The notes below the pieces were generated by a model. It saw nothing but the letters and a program-made list of their open reading frames with translations. It was not told the DNA's origin and ran no database searches. From WS-2 sp036507005 (lineage in GTDB: Bacteria > Eisenbacteria > RBG-16-71-46), in the NCBI GenBank assembly GCA_036507005.1, contig DASXQT010000077.1, positions 173,030 to 237,029 of the forward strand: a stretch of DNA of 64,000 nucleotides, in the 5' to 3' direction. Both the position numbers and the translations under genes were made by a program. Positions 9,150 to 17,156 of the stretch are shown piece after piece (the stretch's first letter is position 1; every line of letters begins with the position of its first letter).

Positions 9150-11624
9150 GTGCGCGCCCCGCCCATTCTTACCGCATTCGCGCTCGCTTCGCTCCTCCTC
9201 CCCGTGCGGCCGGCCGGCGCGCCCGAGGGCGCGCGCGGGGCGATCGCCCTGCCCGGCCTGGGCGCGCCGGTCACGATGCTCACCGACCGCTACGGGATCC
9301 CGCACCTCCAGGCCAGGAGCCTCGCCGACCTCTACCTCGCGTGGGGCTACGTCACGGCGCGCGACCGGCTGTGGCAGCTCGAGCACTCGCGGCGCGCCGG
9401 CCGCGGCCAGCTCTGGCGCTGGTTCGGCAACGCCACGCTCAGGGCGGACGGCGGCGCCCAGCTCTTCCGCCTCGGCGAGCGTGCGGACGCGATCTGGGCG
9501 CGCGAGCACGCCGACCCGCGCTCGGCGCTCCCGCTCCAGCGCTACACCGCGGGGATCAACGCGTTCATTGCCCGCTGCCGCTCCGGGGCCGAGCGCTGGC
9601 CCGCGGAGTTCGCCGCCCTCGGCCGCACCCCCGCGGATTGGAAGCCCGAGGACAGCGTGCTGATCCTGCTCGGCCTCGGGGTGACGCTCGATCTCGACAT
9701 TCCTGAGGTCGAGGAGGGCCGCGAGGTCGAGCGCCATGGGCTCGCATGGACGCGGGATCGCCGCCGGTTCGAAGGCGACTGGATCTACGACACCATCCCC
9801 GACAGCGCGGCGCGAAGGCTCTACGGGCGCGGCGCCCTGGGCGCCACCGGGGCGCGCATGGCGCCGCCATCCGACGCGGGAGCCTTGGCGGCACGACCGG
9901 ACGCCACGCCCGGAGATCCCGCGCTGCTCGAGGGCGCGGCTGCGGCACTCGCCCCGTATCTGCACGACCCCGGCGACCAAGGCGAGCGCCGCGCGAGCAA
10001 CGTGTTCGCCGTGGGCCCCGGCCGCAGCGCGAGTGGCGCACCGCTCTTCGCCAACGACCCGCACCTGACGCTGGCTTCCCCCGGCCCGTTCCACGTTCTG
10101 CACCTGTCGGTCGCCGACACCGTGGATGCGATCGGCGCCGCCGTGCCCGGACTCCCCGCGATCGTCAGCGGCCGCAACCGGCGCTGCGCCTGGGGCGTGA
10201 CCGCGCTCAGCGCCGACGTGATCGACCTCTATGCCGACACGCTCTCGGCGGACGGGCGAAGGGTGCGCTTCGCCGGTCGCTGGGCGAAGGTCGAGGAAGC
10301 GCCCTACGACCTCCGTTTCCGCTGGCTCGGGGTTCCGCTCCCCGCGCTCGGCCAGGTGCGGCGCTACACGCCGCACGGGCCGGTCGTGGCGTTCGACCGC
10401 AAGCGGCGGGTGGCGCTCTCGGTCCGGTGGTCCGCGATGGAGGACGGCCGCATCACGCTCGGCGGCCTGGTCGGCCTCGAGCGCTCGCGCTCGGCCGCCG
10501 AGATCGCGCGGCGCTTCCGCACGCTCGTGACCCCCGGCATCAACGCGGTCGCCGCCGACCGCGACGGCGACGTCGTCTACCAGACCGCGGGACTCGTCCC
10601 GCGCCGCGCGGCCGAGCCTCCGCCCGGCCCGCTGCCCGGCGACGGCGCGCACGAGTGGCTCGGCTTCATTCCCGCCGACTCGATGCCGGCCTGGCACGCG
10701 CCGCGCGGCGGCTTCGTGGTCAACTGCAACAACCGCCCGGTCGGCCCGGCCTATCCCGAGGCGTGGCCGCGGCAGGACTGGGTGCAGGACCGCGCCGCGC
10801 GCATCGCGCAGCGGCTGGCCGGCGATCACCGCCTCACGCTCGAGAGCGCGTGCAGCGTCCAGAACGACGTCTTCGCTCGCGCGGGCGAGCGGCTCGTGCC
10901 GCGGCTCGTGCGCTGCGCGGACTCGCTGCCCGGGCGCCTCACTCCGCGGATGCGCGCCGCGCTCGACACGCTGCGGGGCTGGGACTACCTGGCGCGGCGG
11001 GGCCGCGTGGCGCCCGCCCTGTTCCGCGCGTGGTACGGGGCCCTCGCCCGCCGCTCGCGCGTCGAGGGGCTGCAGGGGCTCGCGGTCGCGGCGCTGGACG
11101 GGCGCGCGCCCGAAGCGCTGCGCGTGCCTGGCGCCGAGTCGCCCGAGCGCCCCGCGGCCGCCGCGGTCGCCGCGCTCGACACGGCGCTCGCCCTGCTCGA
11201 GGGCCGCATGGGGCCCAACCTCGCCCGCTGGACGTGGGGCCGCGTCCACCGCGCCCACTTCCGGCACCTCCCGCTCGCGATCGCGAGCCCGGCCGCGTTC
11301 GCGTCGCCGGCGCCGGTCGCCGAGGACGGCGACGGGAGCAGCCCGGCCGTGGCGCCGTCGCGGCTGCCCTGGAGCCTCACCGTCACCCACGGCCCGGCGT
11401 GGCGGCACGTGGTGGACCTGGCGGCCGACTCCTCCCTGGGCATCGTCTCTCCGGGGAACTCGGGCGACGCGCGGAGCCCGCACGCCCGCGACCACCTGCC
11501 GCTGTGGGTGGACCACCGCTACGTGCCGCTCTATCTCGATTGGGACCGCGCCGAGACGGTGAAGGAGAGCGAGGTCGAGCTGGTGCCGGAGCGTGGTGGC
11601 GGAGGACCTACCGGACGACCGTGA
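9150..11624 (+). CDS. Penicillin acylase family (Ntn-hydrolase) secreted amidase
   Basis: An 824-residue precursor with an N-terminal hydrophobic signal segment (LTAFALASLLLPV). The alpha-chain region contains the family pattern DRYGIPHLQA and YVTARDRLWQLE. The autocatalytic site is at ERRASNVFAVGP, where the Ser of SN becomes the N-terminal nucleophile of the beta chain. Later motifs NDPHL, GVTA and an Asn-rich NCNNRP fit the family. Members hydrolyse N-acyl bonds of beta-lactams, acyl-homoserine lactones or peptides in the periplasm; the natural substrate is unknown here. I chose the GTG at 9150 because it begins the signal peptide; no in-frame ATG is close. Full length for the family. Confidence 0.93.
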   Translation: MRAPPILTAFALASLLLPVRPAGAPEGARGAIALPGLGAPVTMLTDRYGIPHLQARSLADLYLAWGYVTARDRLWQLEHSRRAGRGQLWRWFGNATLRADGGAQLFRLGERADAIWAREHADPRSALPLQRYTAGINAFIARCRSGAERWPAEFAALGRTPADWKPEDSVLILLGLGVTLDLDIPEVEEGREVERHGLAWTRDRRRFEGDWIYDTIPDSAARRLYGRGALGATGARMAPPSDAGALAARPDATPGDPALLEGAAAALAPYLHDPGDQGERRASNVFAVGPGRSASGAPLFANDPHLTLASPGPFHVLHLSVADTVDAIGAAVPGLPAIVSGRNRRCAWGVTALSADVIDLYADTLSADGRRVRFAGRWAKVEEAPYDLRFRWLGVPLPALGQVRRYTPHGPVVAFDRKRRVALSVRWSAMEDGRITLGGLVGLERSRSAAEIARRFRTLVTPGINAVAADRDGDVVYQTAGLVPRRAAEPPPGPLPGDGAHEWLGFIPADSMPAWHAPRGGFVVNCNNRPVGPAYPEAWPRQDWVQDRAARIAQRLAGDHRLTLESACSVQNDVFARAGERLVPRLVRCADSLPGRLTPRMRAALDTLRGWDYLARRGRVAPALFRAWYGALARRSRVEGLQGLAVAALDGRAPEALRVPGAESPERPAAAAVAALDTALALLEGRMGPNLARWTWGRVHRAHFRHLPLAIASPAAFASPAPVAEDGDGSSPAVAPSRLPWSLTVTHGPAWRHVVDLAADSSLGIVSPGNSGDARSPHARDHLPLWVDHRYVPLYLDWDRAETVKESEVELVPERGGGGPTGRP

Positions 11625-11669
11625 GCCCGTGCTCGCGGGCGCGGCTGGGCGTGGTGATCTCCGCCGCGC

Positions 11670-13805
11670 CTAGTACGCCGCGATCTCGCGGATCGCGCGC
11701 AGCACGTCGTTCTTCTGGGGCAGGATCACGTCCTCGAGCTGCGGCGAGTACGCCACCGGCGTGTCGAGTGCCCCCACCCGCCGGATCGGGGCGTCGAGGT
11801 CCATCAGGCACTCGGAGGCGATGCGCGCCGCGACCTCGGCGCCGTAGCCGCAGAACAGGGTGTCCTCGTGCGCCACGATCACGCGCCCGGTCTTGCGCAC
11901 CGAGCGCGCCACGCTCTCGAAATCGAGCGGCTGCAGCGTGCGCAGGTCCAGGATCTCGGTCTCGATCCCCTCCTCGGCGGCCTCCTGGGCCGCGAGCACG
12001 GTGCGCTGAACCAGCGCGCCGTAGGTCACGACCGTGAGGTCGGCGCCCTCCCGCACCACCCGGGCGCGCCCGAATGGCACGGTGTAGTCCGGGCCCGGGT
12101 ACGGGCCCTTGGCGTAGGGCTGGCGGTAGAGGTGCTTGTGCTCGAGGAAGAGCACCGGGTCCTCGCTGCGCAGCGCGGTGCGCAGCAGGCCGTTCGCGTC
12201 CAGCGCGTTGCTCGGCAGCACCACCCGGATTCCGGGGCAGTGGGCGAAGATGCTCTCGCCGCACTGGCTGTGGTAGGGCGCGCCGCCGCGCAGGTACCCG
12301 CCGTAGGCGACGCGGATCACCACCGGGCACGAGAACGCGTTGTTCGAGCGGTAGCGCATGTAGCCGAGCTCGTTGCGCATCTGCATCATCGCGGGCCAGA
12401 TGTAGTCGAAGAACTGGATCTCGACCACGGGCCGGAGGCCCAGCGTGGCGAGCCCGACCGCCCGCCCCACGATGTTGGCCTCGGCGAGCGGCGAGTTGTA
12501 GACGCGCACGCCCCCGTAGCGCTTCTGCAGCCCCCAGGTCACGCCGAACACGCCGCCCTTGCCCTTGGTCTCCTGCAGCACCGAGTCGTGGGACGCATCC
12601 GCCACGTCCTCGCCGAACACCAGGATGCGCGGGTCGCGCTTCATCTCGTCGCGCAGGCAGTAGTTGATGTTCTGGAGCAAGGTCTCGCTCGAGGCCGGAT
12701 CCTCGATCCGGGGCTCGACCGCGAAGCGCTCCGCGGTGGGATCCACGTCGGGCGAGAACACGTACAACGTCGCCTTGTCGGTCGAAGGCTGCGGGCTCTT
12801 CAGCGCCTCCTCGGCCGCCTGGCGCAGCGCCACGCCCACCTCCTCGTGGAGCCGGTCGAGCCGCGCCTGGTCCACGAAGCCCTCGTCGAGCAGGAAGCGC
12901 GCGTAGCTCTTGAGGCAGTCCCGCTCGGCCTCGTCCTCGCGCTCCGTGCGCGGCCGGTACTTGGTCTCGTCGTCCGACATCGAGTGCGAGTAGGGGCGGG
13001 TGACGAGGGCACGCACGAACGCGGGGCCCTTGCGCGCGCGGCAGTGCTCCACCGCCTCCTTCAGGATCCCGTAGCTCTCGACCGGGTCGCAGCCGTTGAT
13101 CTCGCCCACCCAGTGCAGGTTGGGGAAGCCGCGCACCAGCTGGGCGACGTTCCCGCCCGCGGTCTGCACGTCCACCGGGACCGAGATGGCGTAGCCGTTG
13201 TCCTCGATCAGGAACAGCACCGGGAGCTTGAGGTTGCAGGCCGAGTTCATGGCCTCCCAGAACTCGCCCTCGCTGGTCGTGCCGTCCCCGGCGGTCACGA
13301 GCACGATCTCGTCGCCGTGGGAGCGTCCGCGGAGCTCGGGATGACTCCCCTCCAGCTCCTTGTACTTGACCAGGGCCTCGGCCGCGCCGACCGCCTGCAG
13401 GAACTGGGTCCCGGTCGGGCTCGACTGGGAGACGATGTTGAGCTTCTTGTGGCCCCAGTGGCTCGGCATCTGGCGGCCGCCGGAGTTGGGGTCGTCGGCG
13501 GCGGCGACCGCCGAGAGCAGCATCTCGCGCGGCGTCATGCCCAGCTCCAGGCACAGCGCGCGGTCGCGGTAGTAGGGGTAGAACCAGTCGTAGCCCGGCT
13601 TCAGGACCTTTCCCGCCGCCGTCAGCACCGCCTCGTGCCCGGCGCCCGAGATCTGGAAGAAGATCTTGTCCAGCTTCTTGAGCCGGATCTCCTCGTCGTC
13701 CAGCCGGCGCGAGGTGTACATGGTGCGGTAGAGGCCGACGAGATCGGCCGCGGTGAGTCCGTGGTAGCGGGTCGCGGATGTCGCCGTGGTGCGCGTGACA
13801 GCCAT
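11670..13805 (-). CDS. Fused alpha-beta 2-oxoacid dehydrogenase E1 (branched-chain/2-oxoisovalerate type)
   Basis: A 711-residue single-chain E1 that decarboxylates a 2-oxoacid with thiamine diphosphate and passes the acyl group to the E2 lipoyl domain. The N-terminal half is E1-alpha: YYRDRALCL, then the ThDP motif beginning GDGTTSEGEFWEAMN and ending EDNGYAIS. The C-terminal half (from about 375) is E1-beta: VFGEDVADASHDSV, NSPLAEANIVG and HEDTLFCGYGAEV. Alpha and beta are separate genes in most bacteria; the fused form occurs in Bacteroidota and related groups and usually acts on branched-chain 2-oxoacids. No E2 or E3 gene is nearby, so it must use subunits encoded elsewhere. ATG start at 13805 with GGAG 11 bases upstream. 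Confidence 0.94.
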   Translation of the reverse strand: MAVTRTTATSATRYHGLTAADLVGLYRTMYTSRRLDDEEIRLKKLDKIFFQISGAGHEAVLTAAGKVLKPGYDWFYPYYRDRALCLELGMTPREMLLSAVAAADDPNSGGRQMPSHWGHKKLNIVSQSSPTGTQFLQAVGAAEALVKYKELEGSHPELRGRSHGDEIVLVTAGDGTTSEGEFWEAMNSACNLKLPVLFLIEDNGYAISVPVDVQTAGGNVAQLVRGFPNLHWVGEINGCDPVESYGILKEAVEHCRARKGPAFVRALVTRPYSHSMSDDETKYRPRTEREDEAERDCLKSYARFLLDEGFVDQARLDRLHEEVGVALRQAAEEALKSPQPSTDKATLYVFSPDVDPTAERFAVEPRIEDPASSETLLQNINYCLRDEMKRDPRILVFGEDVADASHDSVLQETKGKGGVFGVTWGLQKRYGGVRVYNSPLAEANIVGRAVGLATLGLRPVVEIQFFDYIWPAMMQMRNELGYMRYRSNNAFSCPVVIRVAYGGYLRGGAPYHSQCGESIFAHCPGIRVVLPSNALDANGLLRTALRSEDPVLFLEHKHLYRQPYAKGPYPGPDYTVPFGRARVVREGADLTVVTYGALVQRTVLAAQEAAEEGIETEILDLRTLQPLDFESVARSVRKTGRVIVAHEDTLFCGYGAEVAARIASECLMDLDAPIRRVGALDTPVAYSPQLEDVILPQKNDVLRAIREIAAY

Positions 13806-13884
13806 GGGGAACGAGTCTCCATGAGGGAGCGAGGACAGTGGTCCCTCAAGCCTAACCGACCGCCCGAGGCGGCATCAAGGCCCT

Positions 13885-14790
13885 TCAGGGGCGGGCGAGA
13901 AACCGTTCCACCCGCTCCACGAACGCCGCGGGCTCCTCGAAGAACGGCAGGTGGCCGCTGCGCTCGAACACGGCGAACTCCGACCCGGGGATCGCCCGGT
14001 GGATGTTCCATGCCACGGCGGGCGCCACGTTGGCGTCGAATCGCCCCGTGATGACGAGCGCCGGGAACCGGAACTTCGCCAGCTCGGGGTTGAGGTCGTA
14101 CCGCTTGAGGTCGGCGATGATCGCCTCGTTGACCGGCTCCACGAATGGGGGCAGCGGTGCGTCGTGGAGCGCGGCCCGCCGCTCGGGGTCGCACGCCAGC
14201 ATGGACTGGTACTGGCGAAAATCGGCGCGGAGCGCGGCGGTGTCGCCGAGGAGCTCGGCGAACTGGAGCCCGTCCTGCCGCGCGGCGACCTCCGGGAACA
14301 GATCCTTGAAGAGGAACTTGGTGTCGTCCCATTTCGGGGCGCCGGAGTCGCACACGATCAGGTGGGCCACGGGATCGGGGTGGCGGGCGGCGTAGGCGAG
14401 CGCAAGGATTCCGCCCCAGGAGTGGCCCAGCACGTCCATGTGATCGAAGCCGAGATGGACGCGCAGCGCCTCGAGGTCGGCGATCTGATCGGCCAGCGTA
14501 CACGACTGCCCCTTGGCCAGCGCCGGCGATCGTCCGACCCCGCGCTGGTCGTAGAACACGACCCGGCGGCGCCGCGCGAGCGTGTCCCACACGCTCGAGA
14601 CCAACATGTAGTCGTGCCCCACGCCCGGGCCGCCGTTGAGGACCATCAGCGGAGGGCGCGGCCCGCCTCCGCGGACCTCGTACCAGAGCGTGACGCCGGG
14701 GGCCTTGAACAGGCTCCCCCTGGCCGCGGCGGCGGTGCCCGGCGACGGAAGGGCGGCGAGAAGCAGGAGCAGGAGCGACGAGGTTCTCAC
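13885..14790 (-). CDS. Secreted alpha/beta hydrolase, proline iminopeptidase-like (S33 family)
   Basis: A 301-residue protein with a clear signal peptide (SSLLLLLLAALPSPGTAAA). The fold motifs are an oxyanion segment LNGGPGVGHDYM, DQRGVGRS, the nucleophile elbow GHSWGG, and a late acidic/His pair with the His in RSGHLPFFEEP. The NGGPG and DQRG(V/A)GRS patterns are typical of proline iminopeptidases and related peptidase S33 enzymes, which release N-terminal residues from short peptides. It starts with GTG at 14790 behind a very strong ribosome-binding site, AAGGAGGT. It is separated from the E1 gene by 79 bases and from the broken kinase by about 26. The substrate is uncertain. Confidence 0.88.
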   Translation of the reverse strand: MRTSSLLLLLLAALPSPGTAAAARGSLFKAPGVTLWYEVRGGGPRPPLMVLNGGPGVGHDYMLVSSVWDTLARRRRVVFYDQRGVGRSPALAKGQSCTLADQIADLEALRVHLGFDHMDVLGHSWGGILALAYAARHPDPVAHLIVCDSGAPKWDDTKFLFKDLFPEVAARQDGLQFAELLGDTAALRADFRQYQSMLACDPERRAALHDAPLPPFVEPVNEAIIADLKRYDLNPELAKFRFPALVITGRFDANVAPAVAWNIHRAIPGSEFAVFERSGHLPFFEEPAAFVERVERFLARP

Positions 14791-14816
14791 GGTGACCTCC
14801 TTGGCATGGTGGTCCT

Positions 14817-16039
14817 CTATCTCCGAAGTCGTTCGCCCGCGGCGACGACGGTGCTGTCCATGAAGCCGACCTTCCGTAGCAACGCCGGAAAGCGCGGGTC
14901 CGACCTCAGCGGGTCTCGCTGTTCCGGTAGGTGAGCACGGCGCTGCCGGCGATCACGGTCAGGGACGAGATCTTGGCCAGCGCGGTGATCAGCTCGTCGG
15001 TCATGCCGTCGGCGAAGTAGGCCTGGCGGGCGTCGGCGGAGAGGTCCTTGAGCGGCAGTACGGCGATGGACTGCTGGGATGGCCCGCCGGCTCGGTGCGC
15101 CCGCGCCCACCACAGCCCCGCGACCGCGAGCACGAGCAGAGCGGCGGCGGCGGAGACGGCCACCGCCGCGCGCGCAACGCGATGCGGTTTGCTGGCCGCC
15201 GGGTCGGTGGCCGCCCGCAGCTCCCGGACGAAGTCCGAAGCGCTCTGCGGCCGATCGGCCGGCGCCTTTTCGAGCGCGTGGTCGATCGCGCGCGCCACGG
15301 CTTCCGGCAACGCCGGGCGCAGCTCGGTCACGGGCCTCGGCTTCACGCTCAGGTGCTGGCACGCCACGCTCTCGGCGGTGGCCCCGGTGAACGGCGGCTG
15401 GCCGGCCAGCATCTCGTAGAGCACGCAGCCCAGAGCGTAGACGTCGGCGCGCCCGTCGATCCGCTCCTCCCCGCCGCTCAGCTGCTCCGGGCTCATGTAG
15501 GTGGGCGTGCCCAGGCTCGCGTGGGAGGTGGTCAGCCGCTGGGCCCGCGCTTCGAGCAGCTTCGCGATCCCGAAGTCGGCCACCAGGGCGTGCCCCTGCG
15601 AGATCAGGATGTTCTCGGGCTTGATGTCGCGGTGGACCACGCCCTGCCTGTGCGCGTACTCGAGCGACTCCCCGACCTCGCGGGCGATCCGCGCCGCTTC
15701 CTCGAGGGGAAGCTGCCTCTCGCGATCGAGGCGGTCGCGTAGCGACTCCCCTTCCACGTACGGCATGACGTAGTAGAGGAGGCCGTCCGCCTCGCCCGAG
15801 TCGTGGAGCGGCAGGATGTGAGGATGGTTGAGGCGCGCGGCGGTCTCGATCTCGCGCAGGAATCGGGCCGGGCCCGCGGTCGCGGCGATCTCGGGATGCA
15901 GCACCTTGACCGCGACCGGGCGCAGGTGCTTCACGTCCTCGGCGCGGAACACGGCCGCGCCGCCGCCCTCTCCCAGTTGGCGCTCGACCCGGTAGCGGCC
16001 CGCGAGCGCCCGCCTGAGACGATCCAGATCTACGGCCAG
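14817..16039 (-). pseudogene. Internally deleted Ser/Thr protein kinase of the kinase-TolB-like-TPR family
   Basis: The frame from about 16039 to 14906 encodes a complete Hanks-type kinase (QLGEGGGAAVF, VAVKVLHPEI, HRDIKPEN, DFGIAK, GTPTYMSPEQ), then a transmembrane helix and the start of the TolB-like domain (SIAVLPLKDLSADARQAYF). It stops abruptly at LTYRNSETR. In another frame, the adjoining bases down to the stop at 14817 read DPLRSDPRFPALLRKVGF, the usual last residues of this family. About 450-500 residues (rest of the TolB-like part and the TPRs) are therefore missing, with a frameshift at the join near 14910. No ATG lies in the kinase frame; CTG at 16039 is the best start. The kinase domain could still be made. 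Confidence 0.8.
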
Positions 16040-16055
16040 TTGCCCTCCGCCTCAT

Positions 16056-16238
16056 CCCCGCCCGCGGTCGGGTCGAAGCCAGCGAGCCCGCCGCGGCCCC
16101 GGGGCGCGCTCATTCCCGCGCCAGCGTAACATGCTCGCGACCTTCCCGCAGGCGCTTCTGCTATCCTCGCGCGCACCGTGGCCGGTTTCGGCGCGGCCCA
16201 TCATGGCGCTTACGCACGTTCCAAAGGAGCCTCCGAAC
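16056..16238. other. Divergent intergenic region before the DUF2911 gene
   Basis: This 183-base region lies between the broken kinase (minus) and the DUF2911 gene (plus). A TATCCT box at 16162-16167 is a possible -10 for the plus-strand gene, but no good -35 is visible. AAAGGAG at about 16223 is the ribosome-binding site. Confidence 0.4.
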
Positions 16239-17102
16239 ATGTCTCGATCCTTCTCGAATGCCAGTCTGCTGGCCGCCGCCGCTTCGCTGCTCGTCGTGGG
16301 CGCCGCATCGGCCCAGCTCAAGATCCCGCGGGTGAGCCCTGGGGCAACTGTCACCCAGACCGTCGGCCTCACCGACGTCACGGTGACGTACAGCCGGCCG
16401 GGGGTGAAGAACCGCGTGATCTGGGGCGACCTCGTGCCCTACGACAAGCCCTGGCGCACCGGAGCCAACGAGGCCACGGCCTTCGCCACCAGCGACGAGA
16501 TCCAGTTCGGCGGGCAGAAACTCCCGGCCGGCACCTACTCGTTGTATACGATCCCCGGCAAGGGCGAGTGGACGGTGGTGCTCAACTCGGAGAAGGACCT
16601 GTGGGGTGCGTACGAGGTCAAGCCGGAGAAGGACGTGCTGCGGGTGAAGGTGAAGCCGACCCCGGCCGAGCACCAGGAGTGGATGCAGTTCTCGTTCGAG
16701 GACCTCACGCCGACCACCGCGAACCTGGTGCTGCGCTGGGAGAAGCTCCGGGTGGCGGTGCCGATCGCGGCCGACCCCAGCCCCAAGGTGCTCGCGAGCT
16801 GCCGCGCCGCCATGGACACGGCCAGCGCCGCTAACTGGCGCACCCCCCTCCAGGCCTCGACCTTCTGCCTCAACAACGAGGTCGCGCTGGAGGAAGGCCG
16901 CAAGTGGATCGAGCGCTCGATCGCGGTGGAAAAGAACTACAGCAACTTGAGCCTGCTGGCGCGCTGGCAGGCGAGGGACGGCAAGAAGAGCGATGCGATC
17001 GCGACCGCGAAGCAGGCGATCGCGCTGGCCAAGCAGAGCAAGGACCGGATCGACACGATCCCGACCGAGCGGCTGATCGCGGACTGGTCCACGACGAAGT
17101 AG
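16239..17102 (+). CDS. Secreted DUF2911 protein
   Basis: A 287-residue exported protein with signal peptide (SLLAAAASLLVVGAASAQ). The middle domain carries the DUF2911 pattern: VTVTYSRPGVKNRVIWGDLVPYD, WRTGANEATAF, LPAGTYSLYTIPG and WTVVLNSEKDLWGAY. The C-terminal ~90 residues are helical and TPR-like (LARWQARDGKKSDAIATAKQA). DUF2911 proteins are common in Bacteroidota, Gemmatimonadota and Acidobacteriota and have no established function; they are periplasmic or outer-membrane associated. The ATG at 16239 has AAAGGAG at the right distance, whereas the longer frame from 16131 does not. Single-gene unit between two minus-strand genes. Confidence 0.9.
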   Translation: MSRSFSNASLLAAAASLLVVGAASAQLKIPRVSPGATVTQTVGLTDVTVTYSRPGVKNRVIWGDLVPYDKPWRTGANEATAFATSDEIQFGGQKLPAGTYSLYTIPGKGEWTVVLNSEKDLWGAYEVKPEKDVLRVKVKPTPAEHQEWMQFSFEDLTPTTANLVLRWEKLRVAVPIAADPSPKVLASCRAAMDTASAANWRTPLQASTFCLNNEVALEEGRKWIERSIAVEKNYSNLSLLARWQARDGKKSDAIATAKQAIALAKQSKDRIDTIPTERLIADWSTTK

Positions 17103-17156
17103 CGGGCGCGCGTCCCGGGCACGGGCGGCGCTCCGAACCCCGCGGCGCCGCCCATG

